Shown here: piece by piece, positions 63,996-64,000 of the stretch
How the letters are laid out: the number at the start of each line of letters is the position of its first letter
Numbering within the stretch: the stretch's first letter is position 1
Source: Pseudomonas sp. PA27(2017)
Lineage (GTDB): Bacteria; Pseudomonadota; Gammaproteobacteria; Pseudomonadales; Pseudomonadaceae
Direction: 5' to 3'
NCBI RefSeq assembly: GCF_001945445.1
Contig: NZ_MSXW01000009.1
Span: 116,056 to 180,055 of the forward strand
Length of the DNA: 64,000 nucleotides
Program-made: the position numbers and the translations under genes
The notes under the pieces: generated by a model
What the model saw: the letters and a program-made list of their open reading frames with translations, nothing else
Database searches by the model: none
What the model was told of the DNA's origin: nothing

Positions 63996-64000
63996 GCGCC

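Overview
The window is a chromosomal segment of a Pseudomonas, probably of the aeruginosa/mendocina/oleovorans side of the genus. The evidence is high GC, Pseudomonas-type gene order, proteins that recall P. aeruginosa products along their length (AlgC, PtsP, D-2-hydroxyglutarate dehydrogenase, CarO/CarP, ThrB), an AlgU-type sRNA promoter between polA and engB, and several families of short intergenic palindromic repeats. No prophage, intact insertion sequence, CRISPR array or tRNA gene was seen. Apart from small non-autonomous repeats it reads as core genome, so the interest lies mainly in regulatory DNA, paralogues and poorly characterised neighbours.

Layout. 1-6.9 kb: a truncated VTT membrane protein, DUF2782-thrB, polA, the ErsA/Spot42-type sRNA, engB and a hexose-phosphate mutarotase. 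6.9-10.3 kb: a TRAP transporter with dctQM divergent from dctP. 10.4-16.5 kb: argB, algC (long membrane-anchored form), dut, coaBC and radC. 16.5-20.4 kb: a phytase-like secreted protein, an oligopeptide-type binding protein and rpmBG. 20.4-27.6 kb: a penicillin/AHL-acylase family Ntn hydrolase, a chemoreceptor, a thioredoxin-like protein, a lipase-like hydrolase, a DUF2059 protein and a prolyl-hydroxylase-like dioxygenase. 27.6-36.5 kb: serA divergent from D-2-hydroxyglutarate dehydrogenase (a metabolic pair), an FAH-family protein, a calcium-response-like cluster (carO plus two tandem carP paralogues behind a four-fold TTAAG repeat), rpiA and ilvA. 36.6-45.6 kb: DUF2269, MFS, HAD phosphatase, rppH-ptsP, NRDE protein, a small MreB-like protein, TauE/SafE, lgt-thyA. 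45.7-55.8 kb: a LysR/EamA divergent pair, a cupin, a GTPase (DUF3482) with a membrane partner (DUF2868), glpQ, folA and a PhoD-like phosphatase. 55.9-63.7 kb: a Crp/Fnr regulator, an Mpo1-like protein, a glutarate cluster (gcdR, gcdH, CoA-transferase) and the nitric-oxide pair hmp/norR with three NorR sites between them. The right edge holds three strong promoters with GC-rich discriminators, as expected just upstream of an rRNA (or other stable RNA) operon.

The most notable observations are: (i) two 268-297 bp elements with 17-20 bp terminal inverted repeats flanked by TA, one inside a CTAG target and forming the glpQ stop codon, which looks like an IS630-type MITE family, plus a decayed relic; (ii) a tandem array TTAAG-N6-TTAAG-N6-TTAAG-N6-TTCAG upstream of carO, matching the BqsR/CarR (or PmrA) operator, followed by duplicated carP genes; (iii) the ErsA sRNA and its known target algC in one window; (iv) three GT-N7-AC NorR sites, the last covering the norR start codon. 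All functional calls come from reading the sequence and from family knowledge; no database search was run.
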